Under the pieces are notes generated by a model. That model did not search any database. It was not told the origin of the DNA and saw only the letters and a list, made by a program, of their open reading frames with translations. The position numbers were made by a program, and so were the translations under genes. This document shows positions 1 through 5,430 of a DNA stretch of 6,890 bases, in pieces. This stretch comes from JAGLHV01 sp023132075 [NCBI: bacterium] (GTDB lineage: Bacteria; CBDUZB01; JAGLHV01), in NCBI GenBank assembly GCA_023132075.1, contig JAGLYT010000086.1:1-6890 (forward strand), in the 5' to 3' direction. The first letter of the stretch is position 1; each line of letters begins with the position of its first letter.

Positions 1-1336
1 TTACTTTCATTGAACCAACAATTCGATGAGCATTGGTATCGTTGATTTCGTTAAAAGTATCTCCTGCTAAATATACTCCCCCGTTTAAACCAAAAGTAAT
101 ATCCTTGGTGTAGGCATATTGAATATCTAATTCTGCAAAATTACCTAAAGCTTTTTCGTTTGTAAGTATATACATGCCATATACTCCAAAAAGAGGAGTT
201 CCTTCAAGAGGTGCTTTATCCCAAACAAGCTGAGTAAATCTTATATTCGCAGTAATCTCCTTTGTGGGTTTAATTTGGGTAATAATATGATACAGATGAG
301 CATTAGAGGGAGCCACGAATGCATTATCCAAACTACCACCTGCCTGATTTTCATACATTATATCCCATCCGGTGTAGTCTCCCGCAATGTCGAGTGGGTC
401 TTCACCTGAACGGTAATTATAGAGCAACGTTACTGCCGGAAGAGCCTTAATAGGAGTAAGGAAAGTTCCGGAAACGTCATATGCCCATGCATCTCTTTCT
501 CCGGGAAGGTGGGGTGCAAGTCCCCATACGCCGTTTGGGAATCCACCTGGAAAATCTCCGGATTGATGAGCTATTTCTGCCTGAAGGACGAAAGGCAACA
601 TTGGTGAACCAGGAACGAAATTAGGGCCAAAACTGCATCGAAATCCCACATTATCTACTTGATCTTTAATAAGGGTTACATCGTCACCTGTCTTTTTAAC
701 AAAATAATAAATTTCACTAAGAGCATTATTTTTGGAAAAATTATAACGGGCATTTACTCCATAAAGATTTACATCATCATTGATATTCACACTGCTTCCT
801 TCATCAATCTGAGCATAAAAAGGCTCAATGGTTACAGGTGCAAGTCCAATATTTGCCCGGACAGCATCAAAAGCTTTACGTGCACTCAAATCAATAGCGG
901 TAATTTTTGATTCAGAGGATACCAGTAAATTCGTATCCGGGTCACCAATAATCATACCATTACCAAAAAGTAATTCCTGACGGCCGATTGTAAGCGTTAA
1001 AGAAGGAAAAAGAATCTTTTTTACAGTAATATAAGCTAAATCCAGATCAATATCATTACTATCAGCGGCGGTTGATTCTAATCCCCAATCTCTTTCATTG
1101 GCTAACCGTACAACTGCATTTACATCATCGGATAAGGCAGCATCTAAACGTAAGCGTACTGTTGACATAAACCACGACCCCACAATATTTCCGGTCATAA
1201 GATCAAGGCTTTCATGACTTATTGTACGGAGATTAATATCTCCACTAACTTTAACCTTATCAACTTCAGAGTATGCAGCAAAAGTAACACCAAAAACACA
1301 TACGACAGTCAAAATCAATATCACCCATTTATTCAT
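1..1336 (-). CDS. Outer-membrane beta-barrel porin, alginate-export type (3' end outside window)
   Basis: Seen: an open frame of 445 codons without a stop, read from ATG at 1336 to the window edge. GGGGAGAG sits 7 bases before the start, which fixes it. Residues 1-20 form a signal peptide (hydrophobic core ILILTVVCVFGV, likely cut after TFA). The rest is made of alternating strand-like segments rich in aromatic, Asp, Asn and Gly residues. Landmarks are RLRLDA at 60-66, NERDWG at 80-85 and GRQELLFGNG at 118-127. Known: this pattern belongs to the alginate-export (Alginate_exp) family of outer-membrane barrels, usually 400-450 aa, so probably only the last few residues are missing. Inferred: it is a channel for anionic or sugar-like solutes. 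The substrate is unknown and true alginate transport is not implied. It is visibly richer in G+C than its neighbours, as expected of a highly expressed gene or a different origin, and has its own promoter at 1462-1490. Confidence 0.88.
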   Translation of the reverse strand, partial: MNKWVILILTVVCVFGVTFAAYSEVDKVKVSGDINLRTISHESLDLMTGNIVGSWFMSTVRLRLDAALSDDVNAVVRLANERDWGLESTAADSNDIDLDLAYITVKKILFPSLTLTIGRQELLFGNGMIIGDPDTNLLVSSESKITAIDLSARKAFDAVRANIGLAPVTIEPFYAQIDEGSSVNINDDVNLYGVNARYNFSKNNALSEIYYFVKKTGDDVTLIKDQVDNVGFRCSFGPNFVPGSPMLPFVLQAEIAHQSGDFPGGFPNGVWGLAPHLPGERDAWAYDVSGTFLTPIKALPAVTLLYNYRSGEDPLDIAGDYTGWDIMYENQAGGSLDNAFVAPSNAHLYHIITQIKPTKEITANIRFTQLVWDKAPLEGTPLFGVYGMYILTNEKALGNFAELDIQYAYTKDITFGLNGGVYLAGDTFNEINDTNAHRIVGSMKV

Positions 1337-1461
1337 TTGCACTCTCCCCTTTTTTATTTTTTTAATCCGAATCCTTCTTAACTTTTTAAATAAAACCTTA
1401 TTCTATTCTTCACCCCCTTTTATTATAATTTTTATAGACACTCAAATATCCCTTATATTAG

Positions 1462-1490
1462 AAAATACCAGATAAGCGTTTAATTGTCAA
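1462..1490 (-). promoter_or_regulatory. Sigma70-type promoter of the porin gene
   Basis: On the minus strand there is a perfect -35 box TTGACA (1485-1490), a 17-base spacer, and TATTTT (1462-1467) as the -10 box. TGG directly before the -10 box gives an extended -10 element. Transcription should start near 1455, leaving a purine-rich leader of about 120 bases before the porin ATG. It lies between the transpeptidase stop and the porin start, so the porin can be expressed independently of the upstream genes. Confidence 0.72.
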
Positions 1491-1521
1491 GTATTTTTGT
1501 TGTATTTGTCATTTAAGAATT

Positions 1522-1537
1522 AAAAGTGCACACTTTT
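1522..1537. repeat. A+T-rich inverted repeat between transpeptidase and porin
   Basis: AAAAGTG and CACTTTT form a perfect 7-base dyad around a 2-base centre. It starts 7 bases after the transpeptidase stop codon and about 30 bases upstream of the porin -35 box. As RNA it could fold into a 6-bp stem with a 4-base loop whose 3' arm ends in four U's, so it may be a weak intrinsic terminator for the transpeptidase unit. It could equally be an operator dyad for the porin promoter. The stem is short and A+T-rich. Confidence 0.35.
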
Positions 1538-1544
1538 GAGCCCC

Positions 1545-2213
1545 TCATTTTTGAATTTCAACAAATGTACCTACTGAAACCAATTTGAACAACTCAATCA
1601 CTTCTTTATTTTTCATTCTTACACACCCATGCGATGCCGGTGTCCCAATCAATCCTTCTTCCGGTGTTCCATGAATATAAACATAACGCTTCAATGTTTC
1701 AAGATTAACACCTGCTTCTAATCCTTTTAACCACATTATACGAGTAGTTACAAAATCATCAGGAACATCTGTCCTGTCGGTATAAATTTTAGCAATTTTT
1801 TTCGTATTTTTACGTGCTTTAAAAATTGTCCCAATCTTAGCTCCTTCTCCTCTTTTTTCACAAATATAGTGAGTCCCTAAAGGCGTTTTATTGCTGCCCG
1901 GCTTGCTTCCTATTCCATATTTAGAGGTAGAAACAGGATATGTTTTAATAATTTCTCCATTTTTGATAAGACAAAGTTTTTGCCTGGAAATACTTACGAT
2001 AATAACAAATTGATTGGATTTAAGGCCAAATTTTTCTTTTAATTTTTGCGAAATCCTATCCCAGTCTGAAACATCTTCTTTGCCCATTGTATTATCTGAT
2101 AAAATTTTATCATTTTTATCACTTTCATCATTTAGGCAACCCACAATAAAAAAAGATATAATTAAACAAATTAATTTTATCCTTCTTCTATTTTTTATCG
2201 TCTTTATACCCAT
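1545..2213 (-). CDS. L,D-transpeptidase lipoprotein (YkuD domain)
   Basis: Role: YkuD-family enzymes use a catalytic Cys to form or exchange L,D (3-3) cross-links in peptidoglycan, or to attach proteins to it. Seen: 222 aa. A basic N-terminus (KNRRRIK) and hydrophobic stretch lead to the lipobox IVGC, with Cys26 as the probable lipidated residue, so the enzyme is membrane-anchored outside the cytoplasm. The YkuD domain spans about residues 68-220. The signature is intact: HGT at 181-183, then SHGCVRM at 194-200 with catalytic Cys197, His195 and Arg199. No LysM or other wall-binding domain is visible. The start is supported by AAAGGTG, which begins within the stop codon of the DUF1801 gene. 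The 12-base gap suggests co-transcription and perhaps translational coupling with that gene. Family assignment is firm; its physiological substrate is not known. Confidence 0.93.
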   Translation of the reverse strand: MGIKTIKNRRRIKLICLIISFFIVGCLNDESDKNDKILSDNTMGKEDVSDWDRISQKLKEKFGLKSNQFVIIVSISRQKLCLIKNGEIIKTYPVSTSKYGIGSKPGSNKTPLGTHYICEKRGEGAKIGTIFKARKNTKKIAKIYTDRTDVPDDFVTTRIMWLKGLEAGVNLETLKRYVYIHGTPEEGLIGTPASHGCVRMKNKEVIELFKLVSVGTFVEIQK

Positions 2214-2225
2214 AAAAAAGCACCT

Positions 2226-2579
2226 TTATAATTGAAAAGATTGCTTAACATAATAAGCAACCTTTTTATTTTTGATATCTTTTTGTTGATAAATTTTTAA
2301 ATGTCTTCTTAATTTTCCGCTTCCTTCCAGAAAATTATCCGCATCCTGAAACTCTATCCCTCTATCAAACTCAATAGATATATGATTTATACGAACAAAG
2401 ATTCCGCAAAATAATCTCTTATCTTCTACAAAAACCAACCCACCATATTTTATTTCTTCTTTTATTTTCGGAGCTATCTTTAAGATCAATTTTCTTAAAG
2501 AAATTACCATTTTCCCTTTGTCCTTATCAATAAGCAAAATATCCTTTATAAAATTATCAATTTTAGGATTTACTTTCAT
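2226..2579 (-). CDS. DUF1801 (YdhG-like) domain protein
   Basis: Seen: 117 aa, soluble, with no signal or membrane segment. Landmarks of the DUF1801 fold are KIKEEIKYGG at 38-47, LFCGIF at 56-61, HISIEFDRG at 66-74 and LEGSGKLRRHLK at 84-95, ending in a basic helix. It is essentially one complete domain, the usual length for stand-alone members. Known: these proteins adopt a small alpha/beta fold seen in the YdhG group. No biochemical role is established, and one should not be assumed here. Its start has only a modest ribosome site (GGAAA, 9 bases before ATG). A perfect TATAAT lies just before that but has no matching -35 box. The stop codon abuts the ribosome site of the transpeptidase gene, so the two genes probably share a transcript. 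The pairing gives no clear functional link. Confidence 0.85.
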   Translation of the reverse strand: MKVNPKIDNFIKDILLIDKDKGKMVISLRKLILKIAPKIKEEIKYGGLVFVEDKRLFCGIFVRINHISIEFDRGIEFQDADNFLEGSGKLRRHLKIYQQKDIKNKKVAYYVKQSFQL

Positions 2580-2721
2580 AATTTGTATTTTCCATTATAA
2601 TTTTTTGTTCTTAATAAATCTTTCCTCTTATTTGACCTATAATACTTCACCCATCTTATCTATTTACTTGCTCCCCTTACTATTCAAACCTTATTTTCAG
2701 TTTTTATATCAAATATTTCCT

Positions 2722-2740
2722 GTTTTTTTCTCTAAAAAAC
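2722..2740. repeat. A/T hairpin directly after the 303-aa gene
   Basis: Immediately 3' of the stop codon of the 303-aa gene, GTTTTTT and AAAAAAC form a perfect 7-base stem around a 5-base loop. Only one G-C pair closes it and no U tract follows on the minus strand. It is at best an mRNA end-protecting structure and not a convincing terminator. The rest of the 161-base spacer to the DUF1801 gene is purine-rich on the coding strand, with no clear promoter. Confidence 0.3.
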
Positions 2741-3652
2741 TTAATTAATTATTTCATATTCCTCTACATATAATATACCATCATAGTTAATTTGGGCTCT
2801 AAATTTATCCCCCACCTTTAATCCGGAAAGTATTTTCTGACTTGTTTTAGGATATTCAATGATTCTTGTTGTAAACACAAAATAATTGCCTTCTTTAGGA
2901 ATTGGTTTGTAAGTTTTTGGTAAAAGTTTGTCGGCTGGCTTAATTGGATAAGTAACAGTTTGTTTATAATCTGTGTCTTTTAATGATATTGTCCCCTCTG
3001 AACGTCCATGAGGCTGTTCAGATTGTTTTGATTCGCTTATCGGTGGGACTGAAACATATCTGACTTTCGCCGCTCTTGCAGTAAGTAAGAAACTAACTGA
3101 AACTTTTTGTCCTACTTGTAACGGTTTATATTCAGGTAACTTAGATTTATGAAGTTCTTTACCTTTGTATCCAGCGGTTGTTTTTCCCTTCCTTATCGGT
3201 TCTTCTATGCTTGACTGTTCAAAAAGTTGCTCTGCACCATATTTAAAAAAAGTGATATAATCAATAATTTTATCTATTCTCACCACCCCTATATCCTTTG
3301 GATATGGCTCAAGACTACATTTCTTTGATTCAAGGGCAGATGGATTTGTCATCTCAGGACATACTTGAGATTTTGTTATTGAAATTACGGTGGCTTCAAC
3401 TATCTCAGTATCAAATATAGAACGCATAAAAAAAGAAGTAACATCTTTAATTGTTTCGATATAATCCCGATAAATAATATATTCTTCCGGATATTCAGAT
3501 TCCCAAGCAATTTCTTCTTTATCTTCAAAGGGTTTTTCTCTAATCCAGCCAGTAATAAAAACAATACACATAACTAAAAGCAGCATCAACCAAAAACTCA
3601 TAAATTTCTGTTTTTCCATTTTATTCGAACCTAACTCCCCTTCTATGTCCAT
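2741..3652 (-). CDS. Membrane-anchored protein of unknown function with two beta-rich modules
   Basis: I do not recognise this family. Seen: up to 303 aa with one N-terminal membrane segment at about residues 18-36 and no lipobox, then an extracytoplasmic region. A first beta-rich module (about 84-200) holds EATVISI, a Cys pair (Cys98, Cys112) that could form a disulfide, GVVRIDKI, and LQVGQKVSVSF at 178-188. A polar Ser/Lys/Pro linker (about 201-255) leads to a second module (about 256-302) with YFVFTTRI and LKVGDKFRAQI at 278-288. The repeated L-x-VG-x-K pattern suggests duplicated OB-like or SH3-like barrels; this is inference. Start choice: the ATG at 3652 has a poor ribosome site (AGG 2 bases away). 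ATG at 3619 (residue 12) begins a more natural MEKQKF anchor and has AGG 10 bases upstream, so the true protein may be 292 aa. It follows the DUF4405-like gene by 58 bases and is probably co-transcribed. Confidence 0.8.
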   Translation of the reverse strand: MDIEGELGSNKMEKQKFMSFWLMLLLVMCIVFITGWIREKPFEDKEEIAWESEYPEEYIIYRDYIETIKDVTSFFMRSIFDTEIVEATVISITKSQVCPEMTNPSALESKKCSLEPYPKDIGVVRIDKIIDYITFFKYGAEQLFEQSSIEEPIRKGKTTAGYKGKELHKSKLPEYKPLQVGQKVSVSFLLTARAAKVRYVSVPPISESKQSEQPHGRSEGTISLKDTDYKQTVTYPIKPADKLLPKTYKPIPKEGNYFVFTTRIIEYPKTSQKILSGLKVGDKFRAQINYDGILYVEEYEIIN

Positions 3653-3710
3653 TGCCTATTTTAATATTGTATTTCCTTTATCAACTTATTTATACTTTTA
3701 TGAACATCCC

Positions 3711-4367
3711 TTATTTTTTTCCTAATTTTCTAAACATATTCTTGAAGTAAAACAAATGCCACGATATATGAAAGATGCAAATTACAAACATCGCTATTCC
3801 TGTTTCCACATGCCAAAATAAAATGTCAAAGGGCAACGGGATAACTATGCCCGAATTAACTCTAATAATTAATAAAACTCCTGTTATTCCTGAAGATAAA
3901 AAGGTAAGGAGCAGCAAAAAATTCCAAATTTTTCTATGATTTACCACTTTTATAATTTTTCTTTTAGATAGAATATAACCAAATAAATATAAAAAAACTA
4001 AAACTAATGAGATTGGTAACAAATGATAAATCCGTTTATGCTCTTTATTACTTTTATCTGATTCAGCAAACTGAGTCTTTGATTCCAATGACACATCAAT
4101 ATCTGTCTCCGCATTTTTTTCTAATTCTTTGTTCTTTTTTAAATTATCAATTTCATTTATTATGGTTTCGGTATTGCTAAAATTGCTATTTCTATCCTCC
4201 GGTGCCGGCTGTGAACGGTCACAAATCCCGTCATTGTCCGTATCAACATATTTTCCACAATCACCCGGGTAACTACTATTAACTTTGCCTACAGGGCAGT
4301 CATCCCAGGCCAAAACTATTATGGGTGTTACCAGAAACAACGACAGAGTAAAAATTATTTTTTTCAT
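3711..4367 (-). CDS. Secreted/membrane DUF4405-like protein with Asp-rich Cys motif
   Basis: Seen: 218 aa. A signal peptide (1-20, ending VLA) is followed by a compact motif at 24-50, CPVG...PGDCG...DTDNDGICD. It holds three Cys and a DxDxDG loop like those of EF-hand or thrombospondin-type calcium sites. A polar, coiled-coil-prone linker spans about 60-110. Three hydrophobic helices follow at about 114-134, 148-169 and 185-207. Histidines sit at 144, 186 (FWHVETG), 200 and 204 (FHISWH). Known: the helix and His pattern resembles DUF4405, a small cytochrome-b-like membrane family, and the N-terminal motif recurs in membrane redox and 4Fe-4S proteins. Inferred: the histidines could bind heme b and the protein may pass electrons at the membrane. 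No quinone site or CxxCH heme c motif is visible. The ribosome site (AAGGGA, about 12 bases upstream) is adequate. The next gene starts 58 bases downstream. Confidence 0.75.
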   Translation of the reverse strand: MKKIIFTLSLFLVTPIIVLAWDDCPVGKVNSSYPGDCGKYVDTDNDGICDRSQPAPEDRNSNFSNTETIINEIDNLKKNKELEKNAETDIDVSLESKTQFAESDKSNKEHKRIYHLLPISLVLVFLYLFGYILSKRKIIKVVNHRKIWNFLLLLTFLSSGITGVLLIIRVNSGIVIPLPFDILFWHVETGIAMFVICIFHISWHLFYFKNMFRKLGKK

Positions 4368-4473
4368 TAAAAATTATTTTCCCTTCATTGATTAATCTCT
4401 CATCTATTCCATTTATCTCTTCTTTATTTAAACCTACTTTTCCTTTTTATCAACTAAGAGAACTCCGTCCCTG

Positions 4474-4560
4474 TCATTTGCCCCAGAAACCCCAAATTGC
4501 TAATCCCATTGCGGAAAGAATTTGCCGATTATTTGTCAATAGTAGTAATAAGTTCTCCAT
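4474..4560 (-). CDS. Possible 28-codon hydrophobic small ORF
   Basis: ATG at 4560 opens 10 bases after the stop of the YkgJ-type gene and reads 28 codons to TGA. The product is hydrophobic, with a run of five Leu near the N-terminus and a Trp-rich end (AIWGFWGK), as in a one-helix membrane peptide. The only ribosome-site-like sequence, AGGAAGAG, ends about 13 bases upstream inside the previous gene, so translation would depend on coupling. Downstream, up to the DUF4405-like gene, the coding strand is purine-rich and stop-broken. It may be a real small protein, the start of a lost gene, or chance. Confidence 0.25.
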   Translation of the reverse strand: MENLLLLLTNNRQILSAMGLAIWGFWGK

Positions 4561-4570
4561 AATTATCTTT

Positions 4571-4921
4571 TTATCTCTTCCTTTTTTGTTTTATATATGC
4601 ATCTAATTCTTCCGGAGAAGAAATCATTTTATCATACCATTGCCCGGTCATTTCACAGGAATCCGATTTATGGTCTCTACATACTTCAGGCCTGCGCTCA
4701 TATATTTTACAAAGATTAGTATCGGATAAATACATACACTTCCCTTTGATCAACAAATACCATCGCCGGCTTTTAATATATACTTTTACCGTATCAAAAT
4801 GCAATTTCCACCTCAAGTCATCAATTTCAGCAATATTTTTTGGTTTTGTTATCGGAACGGCTAAGTTTCGGCAACAAATTGCTTCACATTCTTTACATAC
4901 ATCTTTTTCTTTCACAATCAT
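4571..4921 (-). CDS. YkgJ-family cysteine cluster protein
   Basis: Seen: 116 aa, soluble, with eight Cys in the family's order. CxxCxxxCC lies at 9-17 (Cys9, 12, 16, 17), Cys62 begins C-x-YL, Cys71 precedes KIYERRP (72-78), and Cys81 and Cys89 follow. Known: YkgJ/CxxCxxCC proteins are annotated as putative zinc- or iron-chelating domains; the metal and activity are generally unknown. The length is typical and the protein appears complete. The start is well supported: GGGGGAG sits 5 bases before ATG. That site can pair with an upstream C-rich segment to form a hairpin (4925-4952). The gene heads a run that continues into the DUF4405-like and 303-aa membrane proteins, so a metal or redox role linked to them is plausible but unproven. 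No promoter is convincing in the pseudogene debris upstream. Confidence 0.9.
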   Translation of the reverse strand: MIVKEKDVCKECEAICCRNLAVPITKPKNIAEIDDLRWKLHFDTVKVYIKSRRWYLLIKGKCMYLSDTNLCKIYERRPEVCRDHKSDSCEMTGQWYDKMISSPEELDAYIKQKRKR

Positions 4922-4924
4922 TGT

Positions 4925-4952
4925 TTCTCCCCCTGCAATTTACAGGGAAGAA
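4925..4952 (-). promoter_or_regulatory. Hairpin sequestering the ribosome binding site of the YkgJ gene
   Basis: On the minus strand TTCTTCCC can pair with GGGGAGAA (8 bp, one U-G wobble) around a 12-base loop. A competing register pairs CCCTG with CAGGG. Both bury the GGGGGAG ribosome binding site of the YkgJ-type gene. This could keep translation low until temperature, a ligand or an upstream ribosome opens it. It matches no riboswitch class I know, and G-rich ribosome sites next to C-rich leaders can fold like this by chance. Confidence 0.4.
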
Positions 4953-4977
4953 CTTAAAATAGTTTACTTAAAACTTA

Positions 4978-5212
4978 TTCTTCTTCCCCAATTAACAATT
5001 TGTATTGTTCTTATTATTTAAACTGTATTTTGTTTTTGAATATTTCCAACATATGTGGCGAGTTATCTATGCCAGTGACAAAACAATCAATTTTTTAAGA
5101 AATTTTAAGCTTAAAAGCCTGTGCAACAGCCAATATCTAAGACTTTATGATTTTTTTTAACGGCTGAGAGATTAACAGCAAGCTCAAGTATCTTATGATG
5201 TTTTTTAATTTT
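4978..5212 (-). pseudogene. Decayed class I SAM methyltransferase remnant
   Basis: No long open frame remains, but joined frames on the minus strand spell a methyltransferase N-terminal half. A helix (KILELAVNLSAVKKNHK) is followed by motif I VLDIGCCTG (5117-5143), normally DIGCGTG, which runs into a stop at 5111-5113. A frame change then gives LSLKFLKK, and a second gives VTGIDNSPHMLEIFKNKIQ (5023-5079), the acidic beta-2 region that binds SAM ribose. Each shift is explained by the loss of one base in a homopolymer (TTTT for TTTTT near 5115, six A's for seven near 5095). Two more stops follow, then KLLIGEE (4981-5001), resembling the next family segment. The C-terminal half is gone and the YkgJ gene begins 57 bases on. 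It is not a copy of the intact methyltransferase at 5431-6489, whose motif I differs. Confidence 0.72.
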
Positions 5213-5230
5213 ACCCTAAATCTTGGGTAA
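5211..5230. repeat. Small hairpin at the head of the methyltransferase remnant
   Basis: TTACCC and GGGTAA form a perfect 6-base stem around an 8-base loop. It lies exactly between the 42-codon ORF (stop at 5237) and the first methyltransferase-like codons, and covers an in-frame TAG at 5216-5218. No U tract follows on the minus strand, so it is not a good terminator. It may mark a small insertion or the junction of two fragments. Confidence 0.35.
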
Positions 5231-5236
5231 CGCTGC

Positions 5237-5365
5237 CTAAAGTTTTATATTTATAGACTCTTTTCTCTGATACAAAATACTACTTTTTCCCTTTGTTATA
5301 CTTACCACACCTGTCTCCATTCCTAATAACTTTGTTAACTTTTCACTTACTATATTTAAATCCAT
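5237..5365 (-). CDS. 42-codon ORF of unknown function, in frame with the methyltransferase remnant
   Basis: I do not recognise the product. Seen: ATG at 5365 preceded by a strong ribosome site (GGGAGAGGG, 4 bases away), then 42 codons to TAG at 5237-5239. The peptide starts MDLNIVSEKLTKLLGMETG, with an amphipathic helix, and ends in a Lys-rich tail. The same frame continues past two TAG codons (5237-5239 and 5216-5218) straight into the methyltransferase remnant. The two may therefore be the head and body of one broken gene, in which case this ORF is only its translatable start. A helical N-terminal segment ahead of motif I is common in methyltransferases. The alternative is a separate small protein. 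Confidence 0.4.
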   Translation of the reverse strand: MDLNIVSEKLTKLLGMETGVVSITKGKSSILYQRKESINIKL

Positions 5366-5392
5366 CTATCCCTCTCCCAATTACATAGTACA

Positions 5393-5405
5393 GGACACAT
5401 GGATA
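5393..5405 (+). repeat. Left copy of a 13-base inverted pair flanking the methyltransferase gene
   Basis: GGACACATGGATA here matches, in inverted orientation and with one mismatch, the segment at 6736-6748. The pair brackets the 352-aa methyltransferase gene and its promoter. By chance alone a window of this size is expected to hold several such 12-of-13 matches, so this is weak evidence for a mobile unit. No transposase or target duplication is seen. Confidence 0.2.
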
Positions 5406-5430
5406 ATCTTACACCCCTAATCGTTAATAT

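Noticed and set aside
659-910. Open frame on the plus strand
   Set aside because: It lies wholly inside the well-supported porin gene on the other strand, lacks a ribosome site and has a low-complexity composition.
2014-2235. Plus-strand open frame opposite the transpeptidase
   Set aside because: Antisense shadow of the lipoprotein N-terminus; no ribosome site and no family resemblance.
2580-2740. Promoter for the DUF1801-transpeptidase pair (TATAAT near 2595)
   Set aside because: No -35 box at a usable distance, and the start would lie only a few bases from the ATG; such boxes are common in A+T-rich spacers.
2518-2748. Plus-strand hydrophobic open frame over the DUF1801 start and the spacer
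   Set aside because: It reads the complement of purine-rich spacer as Phe/Leu/Ser-rich protein, a typical artefact, and has no ribosome site.
4370-4450. Open frame encoding a Lys/Glu/Asn-rich segment upstream of and overlapping the DUF4405-like start
   Set aside because: No start codon, stops just upstream, and the composition is what a purine-rich spacer gives by chance; not enough to call a broken gene.
4388-5021. Two plus-strand open frames around the YkgJ gene
   Set aside because: Both overlap the convincing YkgJ-type gene or purine-rich spacer in antisense and show no family features.
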